Counted from the first letter of the stretch, positions 1 to 9,752 are shown. The stretch: DNA of 64,000 nt from DATFVA01 sp963721075 (GCA_963721075.1 CAVRHV010000005.1:186001-250000), one strand, 5' to 3'. Numbers and translations: made by a program. The notes: a model not told the origin generated them from the letters alone.

Positions 1-524
1 AAGACAAAGAGACTACAGATAAAAATTCCCGTTGAGATGCTGAAAAGGTTTAACCATGGATGAAGGTATCCCTCAAAAAAATCTGCCGGTTCAGTAGTTA
101 TCCTGCCCGACACCAATGCTCCTATTATCAAGCCAAAGAAGAAACTTACAAGCAGACTTGAAACAGCGAAAATACGTGAATATACTTCCTGTGAACCGTC
201 CTGAACTGCATCATAATGCCTGAAGGTAAATGCAGTGCCGCGCAGTACTACGCCGATCAATAAAATGATCAAGGGAATATAAAGCGAAACAGAGACCTGG
301 GTATAAATAGTCGGGAAACCCATAAAAAGTATCACCACCGTAATAATAACCCACATGTGGTTGGCTTCCCAGATAGGCGCCATAGCACTGCTGACGAGAT
401 TCTTAATTTTATCTTTGTTTGAACCCGCAAAAAGCTCAATAATTCCCGCGCCGAAATCCGCACCGCCCAGCAGACAGTATAAATAAACCGCAACCAACAA
501 AAATATTATTACAACGTAAAGCAT
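1..524 (-). CDS. cydB: Cytochrome bd ubiquinol oxidase subunit II (partial)
   Basis: Reading the minus strand from the ATG at 524 gives a hydrophobic protein starting MLYVVIIFLLVAVYLYC and continuing through GGADFGAG, WEANHMWV and RGTAFTFRH, all typical of CydB. CydB pairs with CydA in the inner membrane to form the high-affinity quinol oxidase that reduces oxygen to water. The gene runs off the left edge, so only about the first 174 residues are present. An AGGAG Shine-Dalgarno sequence lies just before the start. The upstream cydA frame overlaps this start, probably because of an indel in the cydA tail. Recognition comes from conserved motifs and from adjacency to cydA. Confidence 0.93.
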   Translation of the reverse strand, partial: MLYVVIIFLLVAVYLYCLLGGADFGAGIIELFAGSNKDKIKNLVSSAMAPIWEANHMWVIITVVILFMGFPTIYTQVSVSLYIPLIILLIGVVLRGTAFTFRHYDAVQDGSQEVYSRIFAVSSLLVSFFFGLIIGALVSGRITTEPADFFEGYLHPWLNLFSISTGIFICSLFV

Positions 525-1848
525 TAGGCTCCTGAGTTTTCGGGTGTTTGTGATTCATGGCAGTAGCCCTGATCTGCCGTTTCATAAGCCAGACAGCCAC
601 AATCGTCAGTATCAGGTATATAATAACGAATACTGCCAGATGTACTATCTGTCCCGGTACAGGAGTAACCGCATCCGCAGTTTTCATTATGTTATAAATG
701 ATCCAGGGCTGACGGCCGACTTCGGTTACCGTCCATCCTGCTTCAACAGCAAGGAATCCAAGGGGAGTGGAAACTGCAGTCAGCCAAAGGAATCTTTTAT
801 CAAACAGGTAATCCTTCCACTTCCATCTTAAAAGCCAGAAGATCACTCCAACCGCGGCCAGGAAAAATCCGCAGGCAACCATCAGCTGGAAGGCTAAATG
901 AACCGGCACAACAGGCGGCCAGTTTTCGCGGGGAAAATCATTAAGTCCTTTTACCTCAGCATTAAAATCTCCATGAGCAAGGAAACTTAACATTCCCGGT
1001 ATCTTTATTCCCCAATTCATTTCCTGCTTCTGCATATCCGGTATTCCGCCAATTGTTAAGCCGGCGCTCTGTTCGGTGTGGAAAAGACCTTCCATTGCGG
1101 CAAGCTTTTCAGGCTGGCGGCTGGCAACATCTTTAGCGCTGTGATCGCCGCTTATCGGCTGAAGAACTGCAAAGATGCTTCCGAAACTTAAGGCGATAAT
1201 AACAGCTTTTTTATGGATCTCGTAATTATGTTTCCTCAAAAGAAGGATCGCGTGGATGCCGGCAACTCCAAAAGCCGTGGCTTCAAAAGCCGCGATAGTC
1301 ATATGAAGGGTTTCGCTTACCCAGGCGGGATTAAACATTGCTTCGAAAGGACGGATGTTAAAAGCCTGTCCGTTTACCCAGTCAAATCCTGCCGGTGCAT
1401 TCATCCAGGCGTTTGCTGTAACGACGAATATACCCGAGACCACGCCCGATATTCCGACCATAAGTCCTGAAGCCCAGTGAACGTAAGGATTAAGCCTGTT
1501 CCAGCCGTAAAGAAAGAGTCCTATACAGATGGCCTCAATAAAGAAGGCAGTTCCCTCCCAGCTGAAGGGCATACCGATAATAGGTCCTGCATGCTTCATA
1601 AATCCCGGCCAGAGCAGTCCCAGTTCAAAGGATAAAGCGGTTCCCGACACAGCTCCGATTGCAAAGAATATTGCCACGCCTTTGGACCATGTCTTAGTAA
1701 GGTCAAGATAAATTTTATTTTTCTTTTTAATCCAGATCCAGTGAGAAATCACCATAAGGAAAGGCATTGTCATTCCGATGCAGGCAAGTATAATATGGAA
1801 CCCCAGCGTGATTGACATCGTTAAACGTGCAGCAAGAAGATTATCCAA
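436..1848 (-). CDS. cydA: Cytochrome bd ubiquinol oxidase subunit I
   Basis: This is the 470-residue multi-pass haem-binding subunit of cytochrome bd oxidase, which oxidises quinol and carries haems b558, b595 and d. Visible family features are the haem-ligand His at about residue 18 (LGFHIILA), the second His in SETLHMTIAAFEA, the haem-ligand Met in LAFQLMVACG, the quinol-loop segment QPEKLAAMEGLFHTE and the signature GRQPWIIYNIM. The loop is the short form. As read, the gene overlaps cydB by 89 bases and its last ~26 residues (after HPKTQEP) are cydB sequence in another frame. A TAA overlapping the cydB ATG exists in a neighbouring frame, so a one-base indel near the 3' end probably creates the artificial tail. 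cydA and cydB form an operon. Confidence 0.95.
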   Translation of the reverse strand: MDNLLAARLTMSITLGFHIILACIGMTMPFLMVISHWIWIKKKNKIYLDLTKTWSKGVAIFFAIGAVSGTALSFELGLLWPGFMKHAGPIIGMPFSWEGTAFFIEAICIGLFLYGWNRLNPYVHWASGLMVGISGVVSGIFVVTANAWMNAPAGFDWVNGQAFNIRPFEAMFNPAWVSETLHMTIAAFEATAFGVAGIHAILLLRKHNYEIHKKAVIIALSFGSIFAVLQPISGDHSAKDVASRQPEKLAAMEGLFHTEQSAGLTIGGIPDMQKQEMNWGIKIPGMLSFLAHGDFNAEVKGLNDFPRENWPPVVPVHLAFQLMVACGFFLAAVGVIFWLLRWKWKDYLFDKRFLWLTAVSTPLGFLAVEAGWTVTEVGRQPWIIYNIMKTADAVTPVPGQIVHLAVFVIIYLILTIVAVWLMKRQIRATAMNHKHPKTQEPNALRCNNIFVGCGLFILSAGRCGFRRGNY

Positions 1849-1928
1849 TGCAAAATACCTTTTTTTAGTAAAAGCTCATTTGAAACTTAGGAAAAGTTAA
1901 CTTAAACTTCAGCATACCGGTCTCCATT

Positions 1929-3446
1929 ATGAAATTAATAACAAAATATCGTGCTGCTGCGTTCCTTGTTTTTCTGCTGATAGGATTCACCTACCCGCAG
2001 AACTTAAACAACACGGGAAAGTTAAGGCAGCTGATGGAAAGCGCACGCACCGTATCCAGCGACCAGCCGGGGGGACGTGACCTGCCGTCAATCGGCAGTA
2101 TCCATGCACTTTTCATCTTTGCTCAGTTTCCTGATGACAACTTTCTTCCTGAAGATAAAAGGTGGCCTGCCGGCGGAGCTCCTGCGCAGATGACAGATCA
2201 TACGTGGGTGGATTCGGTATGGACAATAAATCCAACACCGGGATCGATGACCGATTATTTTAACCAGATGTCATTTAACAAATTAAAGTTTACCGGAGAA
2301 TGCGACACGGTTACTGCTCCTCATACAAGGGAATGGTATTTCAACAATAAGAAAAATTACGGTGCTATAAACAGGGATATTATAGTTACTCTTGATAAGA
2401 GATTTAACTTTGCCCGTTTTGATAATATTCACAAAATAAGAAATTATGAATTTGCAGATACAGCCGACGGCAGGGTGGATGTGGTTTTTATAATTTACAG
2501 AAACTTTATTATGGATTATCCCGATTCAACTTCGGCAAAGTACAATAAAGTCTTCGGCTCGGGCTGGTTCGGATCACTTAACACCGGCAATGTTCCTGTT
2601 GATGATTCCTTACGATTTGTTTACGCAGGGGCAACACTGCGGGACATCTTTCATAAGGATCCCTTCCGCTTCTCCATACACGAGTTTGCACATTTCCTTA
2701 TCGGCGGCAACCAGTACCATAATGGGCGGGGATTCTGGGCAATGCTTTCAGGCTATGAAATAAGATCATTTATGATCAATTCTTATGAGAGGAACAGACT
2801 TGGGTGGATCAACATCCGCACAATAAAAAACGATACCCTAACGCTGAAGGACGTAAAGCTTGGAGATTTCATAACCACTGGCGATGCAATAAGAATTGAA
2901 ATTGATTCTGCGTCATCGCAGTACTTTTACCTGGAGAATCATCAGAGAATATCGCACTGGGACAACAGCTCGAAGGTAAAAAGTGAAAAGGGAATATATG
3001 TGATGCGCCAGGATGCAGCTGCTGGAGATGCGACTTTTATGCAGATGATCCCTGCTGACGGGAGATATAACTGGGAGGTGAAAAGTTATATTTATCCCGA
3101 CTGGTTCCCGAAGGGTCTGCCGGTATATAAACGACTCAATGAGAATAAGGAGACCGGATACCACGACCTTCAATTCATCCCTTATACCTTCGAAGGAAAG
3201 AATTACCCTGCCAATGAAATTATTTATTATGCAGATACATTGACGGGGGAGCCTGTGAGAGATCCATTAAGAGCAGGGGACGGCAGGGATGCATTTCGTC
3301 CCGGCTACAAAACAGTTTTTTCTCCCTATACAAATCCCGATTCTCAGGATAAGAATCGTAAGTCCACCGGCTTCGCTTTTGAAATTACAGATGTGAAAGA
3401 CGGAGTGTATTATCTCGATATCTACATGCACACTTATCGCAGATAG
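1929..3446 (+). CDS. Secreted M6-like metallopeptidase
   Basis: A 505-residue protein with a Sec signal peptide (hydrophobic VFLLIGFTYPQ near residues 14-24). A zinc-binding HExxH motif is visible as IHEFAHFLIGG around residue 250, in a context resembling the immune-inhibitor-A/M6 metalloprotease-like family: an early FAQFPDD-type strand, MTDYFNQMS, and a segment after the motif containing NRLGWI. It probably degrades extracellular protein. Unlike the larger M6 protein at 35237 it has no NYPNPFNP-type C-terminal sorting domain, so it may stay periplasmic or leave by another route. It is divergent from cydA. Family assignment is moderate because HEFAH replaces the usual HEFGH and the third zinc ligand is not certain. 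Confidence 0.72.
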   Translation: MKLITKYRAAAFLVFLLIGFTYPQNLNNTGKLRQLMESARTVSSDQPGGRDLPSIGSIHALFIFAQFPDDNFLPEDKRWPAGGAPAQMTDHTWVDSVWTINPTPGSMTDYFNQMSFNKLKFTGECDTVTAPHTREWYFNNKKNYGAINRDIIVTLDKRFNFARFDNIHKIRNYEFADTADGRVDVVFIIYRNFIMDYPDSTSAKYNKVFGSGWFGSLNTGNVPVDDSLRFVYAGATLRDIFHKDPFRFSIHEFAHFLIGGNQYHNGRGFWAMLSGYEIRSFMINSYERNRLGWINIRTIKNDTLTLKDVKLGDFITTGDAIRIEIDSASSQYFYLENHQRISHWDNSSKVKSEKGIYVMRQDAAAGDATFMQMIPADGRYNWEVKSYIYPDWFPKGLPVYKRLNENKETGYHDLQFIPYTFEGKNYPANEIIYYADTLTGEPVRDPLRAGDGRDAFRPGYKTVFSPYTNPDSQDKNRKSTGFAFEITDVKDGVYYLDIYMHTYRR

Positions 3447-3514
3447 AAGCAAAGGGCAGAGGGCATAGAGTCCGGGAAATCGCTCATTTTCCTGTAATCT
3501 TCAATCTGCAATCT

Positions 3515-4645
3515 TCAATCCCCATAGCTTATCCTGTAGATCATTCCAGCATAATCATCACTTACAAGCAGGGATCCGTCGCTCATCTGCTCAACGTCCA
3601 CAGGTCTACCCGATACAGACTCACCCTGCAGCCAACCTTCGGCGAAAGGCTCTTTACTGACTGCAATATTTCCATCTACTTTAACAAACATTACCCGGTA
3701 CCCGATCTTTTGACTGCGGTTCCAGGATCCATGTTCAGCGATGAAAATCGAGTTCTTATACTTTGCGGGGAACATATTTCCTGTATAGAATTCCATTCCC
3801 AGTGCGGCTACATGAGGGCCCAATTCCATCACGGGTTTTGTAAACTGAGAAAGATCAACTCCCTGCCCGTATTCAGGATCCCGGATATCCTTCCCATGCA
3901 AGTAAGGATAGCCGAAGTTCATACCTTTCTCTGGTGCACGGTTCAGTTCATCAGGCGGAACATTATCGCCTAGCATATCCCTTCCGTTATCGGTAAACCA
4001 GAGAACACCATCAACGGGCGACCAGTCGAATCCCACTGTGTTCCTTATACCATGCTCGTAAACTTCAAGATCACTGCCGTCGGGATTCATCCGCATTATA
4101 GATGCGAACCTTTCATCTTCACTTTTGCAGATATTGCAGGGTGCACCGACAGGAACATATAATTTTCCATCGGGCCCAAATTTGATAAACTTCCATCCAT
4201 GATGTCTGGCTGTAGGAAAGCTGTCGTTAACCACAACAGGAGAGGGGGGATTTTCCAGATGATTTTCTATATCAGGAAATTTAATTACACGGCTGATTTC
4301 TGCAACATAAAGATCACCGTTATGCAAAGCCACGCCATTCGGTGTATCGAGTCCCTCTGCTATCGTCAGAACTCTATCGGCCTTTTTATCATTATTGGTA
4401 TCAATGACTGCGTAAACCTTTCCTGCACCCCTGGTTCCCACGAAGAGTATTCCCGATTTGCTCATAGCCATCGATCTTGCGCCGGGAACATTCGCATAGA
4501 CATCAATCTTAAATCCCGAAGGAAGCTTAATATCACCCTGCGTTCCCGATAGCAGATCATCCTTAGAATTACAGAAGACTGCCAGTATCAGGAAAGGCAG
4601 GAGTATTATCATCAATGATGTCTTATTAAGGTAAAAGCCTTTCAT
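3515..4645 (-). CDS. Sorbosone/glucose dehydrogenase-like beta-propeller lipoprotein
   Basis: A 376-residue protein with a lipoprotein signal (FLILAVFCNS, lipobox Cys about residue 25). The body matches the PQQ-dependent L-sorbosone dehydrogenase / glucose dehydrogenase six-bladed propeller family: LPSGFKIDVYANVPGARSM at the start, the GVALHNGDLYVAE blade, the HHGWKFIKFGPDGKLYVPVG core, NICKSEDERFASI, IRNTVGFDWSP, FTDNGRDMLGD and the end SGRPVDVEQMSDGSLLVSDD. Members oxidise sugars or aldoses in the periplasm, but most are uncharacterised and the substrate here is unknown. The pspC-like gene lies 13 bases upstream on the same strand and may be cotranscribed. Confidence 0.85.
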   Translation of the reverse strand: MKGFYLNKTSLMIILLPFLILAVFCNSKDDLLSGTQGDIKLPSGFKIDVYANVPGARSMAMSKSGILFVGTRGAGKVYAVIDTNNDKKADRVLTIAEGLDTPNGVALHNGDLYVAEISRVIKFPDIENHLENPPSPVVVNDSFPTARHHGWKFIKFGPDGKLYVPVGAPCNICKSEDERFASIMRMNPDGSDLEVYEHGIRNTVGFDWSPVDGVLWFTDNGRDMLGDNVPPDELNRAPEKGMNFGYPYLHGKDIRDPEYGQGVDLSQFTKPVMELGPHVAALGMEFYTGNMFPAKYKNSIFIAEHGSWNRSQKIGYRVMFVKVDGNIAVSKEPFAEGWLQGESVSGRPVDVEQMSDGSLLVSDDYAGMIYRISYGD

Positions 4646-4658
4646 ATATCCTCCTTAT

Positions 4659-4847
4659 CTAAGGGGCATCCGGCGGAGGCATCACAAAATATAAAATTAT
4701 ATACACGAGAATACCCGGGAATGCCGCACTCAGTACAGATAATAACACATAACCTACCCTTACAACTGTAGGATCCCATCCCAGCCATTCGGCAATGCCT
4801 GCACAAACACCGCCAATCATCTTATTGTAGGACCTTTTAAGAGCCAT
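4659..4847 (-). CDS. PspC domain protein
   Basis: A 62-residue protein made almost entirely of a PspC domain: KRSYNKMIGGVCAGIAEWLGWDPTVVRV followed by a hydrophobic segment ending VYIILYFVMPPP. PspC domains sit in the inner membrane and are linked to envelope-stress responses; short stand-alone versions are common in Bacteroidota. It lies directly upstream of the sorbosone-dehydrogenase-like gene. The start is supported by the canonical N-terminus (the LxRS-GG-VCAG pattern immediately follows). The role in this organism is inferred only from the family. Confidence 0.88.
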   Translation of the reverse strand: MALKRSYNKMIGGVCAGIAEWLGWDPTVVRVGYVLLSVLSAAFPGILVYIILYFVMPPPDAP

Positions 4848-4946
4848 AAATTTTCCGTTTTATTTACTTAAAAATAATAAAATGAAAAATCTGATGGTAA
4901 CAGGTGTGACAGTTCAAATATTATAGGTTTCAACTGCATTAGTAAA

Positions 4947-5240
4947 CTATCCTATCCAGTCCTTCAGAAAATCCTGGTAATGCACAGGCTCGAATTCAAC
5001 AAACTGGTACTCTGCTGCATTTTCTTTCTGGTAGGGGTCATTGCTGAAAAAGGTTTTGACCTCTTCGGCTGTCTTACCGCGTGCCACTATCAGGCCCCCT
5101 GTTCTTGGCACCTGCGGACCGGAGCAGAGCACAATTCCATCTTTGTAGCCCTTCTCAAGGAATTCACGGTGGCGCGGACGGATCTCATTGACTATTTCTA
5201 CTGATTCGATGTAATGGATGATAATTATAAAGTGTTTCAT
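4947..5240 (-). CDS. YciI family protein
   Basis: A 97-residue protein with the YciI-like alpha/beta-barrel pattern: MKHFIIIIHYIES, RPRHREFLEKGYKDGIVLCSGPQ, GGLIVARGKTAEEVKTFFSNDPYQK and a final VEFEPV strand. The conserved His of RPRHREFL and the Asp of the SNDP segment fit the predicted His-Asp active-site pair of the family. YciI proteins are small dimeric proteins, some acting as hydrolases or dehydrochlorinases, most of unknown function. It stands alone between the pspC-like and DUF819 genes. Confidence 0.85.
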   Translation of the reverse strand: MKHFIIIIHYIESVEIVNEIRPRHREFLEKGYKDGIVLCSGPQVPRTGGLIVARGKTAEEVKTFFSNDPYQKENAAEYQFVEFEPVHYQDFLKDWIG

Positions 5241-5334
5241 AAATATTCCAATAGTTACCGGGTTAAAACCCGGGGATGTTTGAATTTATTTCCACCCGGC
5301 TGAAGCTGCGTGCAATAAAACCGGGTGTTTAATC

Positions 5335-6489
5335 CTACTTAAGGAAGTTGCCGATTGCAACTCCGATAAAAGTCGCAATAGCATATCCCAGCGTTCCGCA
5401 AAGAACTGCGGGAATAACCAGGTCTTTCCACTTACGCGCAACAGCCATAGCCGCCGCAGTTGTGGGTCCTCCCATATTTGCATTCGAGGCAATTACGATC
5501 TCTGCAAGGTCGAGCTTGAATAATTTTCCTGCTGTAAGTATAAATATAAGGTGAACCAGCAGAATTACTGCGGCAAAGAAAAATAAGATTGGACCAACCC
5601 TGAGTACGACGTACAAATTTGCGCTGGCACCGATCACAGCAAAGAACACCTGCATCAGAAGTGCTCCTATCTGATCAGCACCTTCTATCGTTCCTACCTG
5701 CTTTGGCAATATTGTAGCGGCGATGACGACTATTGCTGTTATGATAAGAATTCCGCTGCCCTGTATATTTATAAGGTCCGAGAGTCCAAAGCCAACTGCA
5801 CAGATGCTGAATCCAAGGGCAAGTGCTTTTGCCATATTATAAAGATCAGGTCTTTTTTGTGCTTCTGTATGAATTTCATCATCAATTAATTCAGCCTTAG
5901 CGTCGTGTTCAGTCGCGTATATTTTTTTAAGTATAGCTGCGGAAGGAAGGGCAAACAACACAATAAAATAAGCAGCCATTACAAGGTTGTCGGCGGCAAC
6001 TCCTGCAGTTAAAAGATCGCCCGCATTCAGCTGAAGGGCGGCTGCTGTGGCTACGTAATTCATCGAACCGCCGATATAGGTAGAGCAGAAGATGCCGGCA
6101 AGCTTCCAGCCTTCAGGGCCAAGCGAGAAAATTGAGAAGGAAATGAATGTCCCGATAATTGTCCCGATCGCACCAAAAAAGAAAGCGATCAATGTTGGTC
6201 CCGCTTCTTTAATAATTCTTCTCAGGTTTGCTCTGAAAAGCAGGAGGGGAATAGCGAGAGGAACGAGATATGACCAAACCATATCATAGGCCGGTGCTTC
6301 CGTCGGAATAATAGAAAGATTAGAAAGGATAAACGCGGCGATGATTGCTATTACCACGGCTGAGAGTTTCGAGCCGATCTTTGATTTCTCAGCCCAAAGG
6401 CTGAATGCGGCAATGATGAAAAGAATCGCCCAAAGTGCCCAGTGATTGTCCGGGCTGATCAGTGTGCCTTCAAACAATAGCTCCTCCAA
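5335..6489 (-). CDS. DUF819 family integral membrane protein
   Basis: A 384-residue protein with about ten or more hydrophobic segments. It follows the DUF819 (YjcL-like) pattern: an N-terminal WALWAILFIIAAFSLWAEK segment, FSLGPEGWKLAGIFCSTYIGGSMNYVA, and a C-terminal NANMGGPTTAAAMAVARKW motif near the end. The repeated GG-containing loops suggest a transporter or symporter fold, but no substrate is established for the family. A hydrophilic loop (TEHDAKAELIDDEIHTEAQKR) divides the protein into two halves. No same-strand partner lies close enough to suggest function. Confidence 0.85.
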   Translation of the reverse strand: MEELLFEGTLISPDNHWALWAILFIIAAFSLWAEKSKIGSKLSAVVIAIIAAFILSNLSIIPTEAPAYDMVWSYLVPLAIPLLLFRANLRRIIKEAGPTLIAFFFGAIGTIIGTFISFSIFSLGPEGWKLAGIFCSTYIGGSMNYVATAAALQLNAGDLLTAGVAADNLVMAAYFIVLFALPSAAILKKIYATEHDAKAELIDDEIHTEAQKRPDLYNMAKALALGFSICAVGFGLSDLINIQGSGILIITAIVVIAATILPKQVGTIEGADQIGALLMQVFFAVIGASANLYVVLRVGPILFFFAAVILLVHLIFILTAGKLFKLDLAEIVIASNANMGGPTTAAAMAVARKWKDLVIPAVLCGTLGYAIATFIGVAIGNFLK

Positions 6490-6548
6490 AAATTGTTAAG
6501 ATAAAAAAATTCTTTTTGTATGTAAAAGCTAACCAGAAAAGATTTCTC

Positions 6549-6567
6549 TCCCGAATTTCATTCGGGA
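6549..6567. other. Small intergenic hairpin
   Basis: Perfect 8-bp inverted repeat TCCCGAAT/ATTCGGGA around a 3-base loop in the gap after the GH3 gene. It is followed on the plus strand by CGAAATGACA, a word also seen in the larger interspersed elements near 17.4 and 20.1 kb. It may be a decayed copy or a weak terminator for the minus-strand operon; there is no strong T-run. Confidence 0.45.
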
Positions 6568-6600
6568 ATCGAAATGACATCTCTATCCCTGTTCTTATCT

Positions 6601-8433
6601 TCAAGGGTTTGGGTTATTAACTGATGTTAAACCATAACCCAGTTTGTATTCCGTATTCGGAATTGATATCGGAAGCTTCCCGGTTGTTATTATCTTCCCG
6701 GTTACCGCATCGAAAGCTGCCTTCTGCGAAACTTCCGGATTTCCGTATGAACATAAATAAACTTTTGCAGAGGGCAAAACCGAAAGCAGGTATGGATCGT
6801 CCAGACTAACCATAATAACCGGCTTTCTGCTTTTCAGAATTTGCTTAATGAACTTCTCATGATAGGCAAGTGTAAGAGTATCGTTATCCGACCTTAGTCT
6901 CATAAATACAGGTAAGATGATCAGATCGGAACCACGCACGATTCTCAGCGCCCTGCTGTAATCCCTGCCGCTGCTTTTCCTGTCGATGAAAAATGATTTT
7001 GTTTTATTAAAGGATTTGCTCACCAGACTGCTGAAAATCTCTTTCTTGTCGGTCTTAAGTCCGTCGGTTATTGTTATGCATCCTACCTTAAGCGAATTTG
7101 AGGTATCGATGGGAATAATACCACCCTCATTCTTTACCAGAGTGATCGAATGTTCTGCAATTTCCTGCGCAAGTATATAATTGCTGATCCTGAGCGAATC
7201 AAGTTCATTGGTTTGTTCACTTTCTGTCAGACTGCCTTCCCGGTTCAGCCATAATTTTGCCGCGAGAATTTTTCTTACACTATGATTTATCCTCTCAATG
7301 CTGATCAGACTGTCTTTAACAGCCGATACCAGTGCATCTAAAGTCAATTTATCATCAGGCGGCATCAGGAGAATATCATTGCCTGCCTTAACTGCTGAAA
7401 TTGCGGCATCTACTACCGAGAAATATTTGGTTACGGCATTCATATTTAGTGCATCTGTAATAATAAGCCCGTCGAACTGCAGTTCATTCTGAAGCAGATC
7501 AGTGACTATAGCTTTGGAAAGACTTGCTGGTACCCTGTCATCACCCTGGAGCGCGGGCACGTAAAGATGTCCCACCATGATCGACTGAACTCCCGCCTTA
7601 ATTGATTGTATAAAAGGGACGAGTTCATTCTTAAAAATTTCCGCTCTTGATCCGGGAATGACAGGAAGATCGAGGTGAGAATCGGTCTGAGTATTTCCAT
7701 GACCAGGGAAATGTTTTGCGGTAGTTATAACCCTTTCATTCTTTGATCCCGAAATGAATGCAATTGTATAGCTTGATACTATTTCTTTATCTTCCGAAAA
7801 AGAACGGATGTTAATAATAGGATTCAACGGGTTATTGTTGACGTCGGCAACAGGTGCCAGGTTTTGCCTTACGCCAAGAGCCTTACTGGTTGCAGCGATA
7901 GAACGGCCCATATCGTATGCATAAAAGATATTTCCTGTAGCAGCTACAGCCATATTATAAGGATACTCTACTGCGTCTTCGATCCTCGAACCGGGACCCC
8001 TCTCAAAATCAGAAGAAATAAGCAGAGGGATCTGTGATTCCTTCTGGAGATTATCGATCATCTGCTGTTCGGCGGCCGATTCTCCCTGAAAAAAGATCAC
8101 ACCTCCGATATGAGAATCCTTTACCAGGCTGCTTACACGTTTGAATTCCGGGGAAGAAGTGTCGGAACTAAATCCCTTACTCCAGCTCATTACCATCTGG
8201 GCGCATTTGTCACGGAGACTCATCTTTTTAAGCCGGAATTCAATGGAATCCTTATCGGCATTATCTAATTTGAATACTCTGGGGTAGTCGGGATAAATCT
8301 TGTCAGGGACATTGCGGGAGAATATTTTATCGATATTTATAAGTGAGGGATTTATCGACGGCGGATAAAGCGCAAAAATCAGCAGCGTTACAAAAGTAAA
8401 AGCAAAGTTATTTCTGTGTGCTCGTTTCTTCAT
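6601..8433 (-). CDS. Glycoside hydrolase family 3, NagZ-like beta-N-acetylhexosaminidase
   Basis: A 610-residue exported enzyme with a hydrophobic N-terminal signal (FTFVTLLIFALY). The GH3 catalytic domain shows LRDKCAQMVM, the family signature KHFPGHGNTQTDSHLDLPVI, MVGHLYVPAL and the segment LIITDALNMNAVTKYF carrying the candidate nucleophile Asp. The KH(F)PGHG-DSH dyad is diagnostic of the beta-N-acetylglucosaminidase (NagZ) branch that removes GlcNAc from muropeptides. About 200 C-terminal residues resemble the second GH3 domain. It is the last gene of a minus-strand set with a serine hydrolase, AmpG and an amino-sugar kinase, which supports peptidoglycan recycling. NagZ of Proteobacteria is cytoplasmic; here the signal peptide implies periplasmic action. 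Confidence 0.88.
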   Translation of the reverse strand: MKKRAHRNNFAFTFVTLLIFALYPPSINPSLINIDKIFSRNVPDKIYPDYPRVFKLDNADKDSIEFRLKKMSLRDKCAQMVMSWSKGFSSDTSSPEFKRVSSLVKDSHIGGVIFFQGESAAEQQMIDNLQKESQIPLLISSDFERGPGSRIEDAVEYPYNMAVAATGNIFYAYDMGRSIAATSKALGVRQNLAPVADVNNNPLNPIINIRSFSEDKEIVSSYTIAFISGSKNERVITTAKHFPGHGNTQTDSHLDLPVIPGSRAEIFKNELVPFIQSIKAGVQSIMVGHLYVPALQGDDRVPASLSKAIVTDLLQNELQFDGLIITDALNMNAVTKYFSVVDAAISAVKAGNDILLMPPDDKLTLDALVSAVKDSLISIERINHSVRKILAAKLWLNREGSLTESEQTNELDSLRISNYILAQEIAEHSITLVKNEGGIIPIDTSNSLKVGCITITDGLKTDKKEIFSSLVSKSFNKTKSFFIDRKSSGRDYSRALRIVRGSDLIILPVFMRLRSDNDTLTLAYHEKFIKQILKSRKPVIMVSLDDPYLLSVLPSAKVYLCSYGNPEVSQKAAFDAVTGKIITTGKLPISIPNTEYKLGYGLTSVNNPNP

Positions 8434-8511
8434 TTAGTCATCTTACTTTTCACCACAGAGAGCATAGGGCAAGGAGCATAGTGCATAGGTAAAGTCATTC
8501 AATATTGTTAG

Positions 8512-9752
8512 TCATCGTTCTAAGCTCCTAATGATTTCATCGTGCAGTTCGGGTCTGATCTTAATGAGTTTATTATTTTCCCGACTCGGATAAACGCGGT
8601 TCGTAAGGAATATAACGAACAGCTTCCTGACCGGGTCAGTCCATACAGATGTACCGGTAAATCCGGTATGACCATATGACTCACTGCTGAACAAACTGCC
8701 GGCTGATGAGCCTGTTGGCGACTTCATATCCCAGCCAAGAGCTCTGCCGTTCGGCTGTCTCGTTAAAAACATATTAACTGTCAGCTGAATCAATAATGCT
8801 TTTTCCTTCATAAATACCTTTCTGCAGAAGCATCTGCAGCACTTTGGAAATGTCGCCTGCTGTTGAGAATAATCCTGCGTGACCCGATACACCCTTTAAT
8901 AGCGAGGCGGTTTCATCATGCACTTCACCGATCAAAAGTCTGTTCCTCCAGTAGTGATCGAACTCCGTCGGCGCGATCCTGTACCTGAGAGCTTTCGGCG
9001 GATTATAATATGTATCGCTCATTCCCAGCGGCTTAAAGATATTTTCATTGCAGAAAACATCAAGTGATTTTCCTGTAACTTTTTCAATTACTTTTCCGAG
9101 GGTTATCATTCCAAGGTCGGAGTAAACTGTTTTTGTTCCCGGAGGGTAAGAAGGCTGCGAAGCATAAATATCATCCAGCACCTGCTGAGGATCGGAATAA
9201 AGTGCATAAAACTTTTTATATGCCGGGAGTCCGCTGTTGTGCATCAGCAGATTTTTAATGGTAACATTTTCTTTCCCGTTTTGCGCAAATGCGGGAATAT
9301 ATTTTGAGACTTTATCATTTATGTTGAATAGGTTTCTGTCAACGCATATCATTGCCGCTGTAGTTGCGGCAATTACTTTCGTAAGCGAAGCAAGATCGAA
9401 GATCGTATTAGTTGTAACTTCTGCCGAGCTGTCATCATAAGTAAGCCGGCCGAAAGGCTTTTCGAATATTATTTTCCCATCCTTCCATACAAGCAGTACA
9501 GCCCCCGGAAATGCACTGTCTCTAATAGAATTATTTATCAGCTTCTCTACGCTGCTGAAAGCCGGATTGCTGATTGTATCGTTGCGTGATTCACCTTTGA
9601 TCTTAATCGGGGTAAGCAGATTGGCTGCGTCATTACCGGCTCCGGTAATAAGTGTATCCCTGCTGCCCGAAGCACTTCCTTCCGGGTGATTGCAGCTGAA
9701 AAAAAGTACCCCTGATAATGATCAAAACGATAAACAGGAGACTATTTTTCAT
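8512..9752 (-). CDS. Serine hydrolase (beta-lactamase/PBP4* family), frameshifted
   Basis: Reassembled from three frames, this is a lipoprotein of about 413 residues. The ATG at 9752 gives MKNSLLFIVLIIIRGTFF, and after one base in a T7 run (near 9700) the frame continues SCNHPEGSAS, forming a lipobox. The class C beta-lactamase-type motifs follow: FDLASLTKVIAAT (SxxK), VYSDLGMITLG (YxD/YxN position) and, after a second shift near 8785, YGHTGFTGTSVW (HxG). Such proteins are D,D-peptidases, esterases or muropeptide-processing hydrolases. In many Bacteroidota a GH3 glycosidase and this domain are fused; here they are adjacent. The start overlaps the end of the AmpG gene by 11 bases. The two shifts are probably assembly errors; true inactivation cannot be excluded. 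Confidence 0.8.

Noticed and set aside
3447..3514. AATCTTCAATCTGCAATC-type repeated words and purine-rich AGGGCATAGAG text before and after several genes
   Set aside because: Short low-complexity similarity without a defined unit or boundary; not supported as an element.
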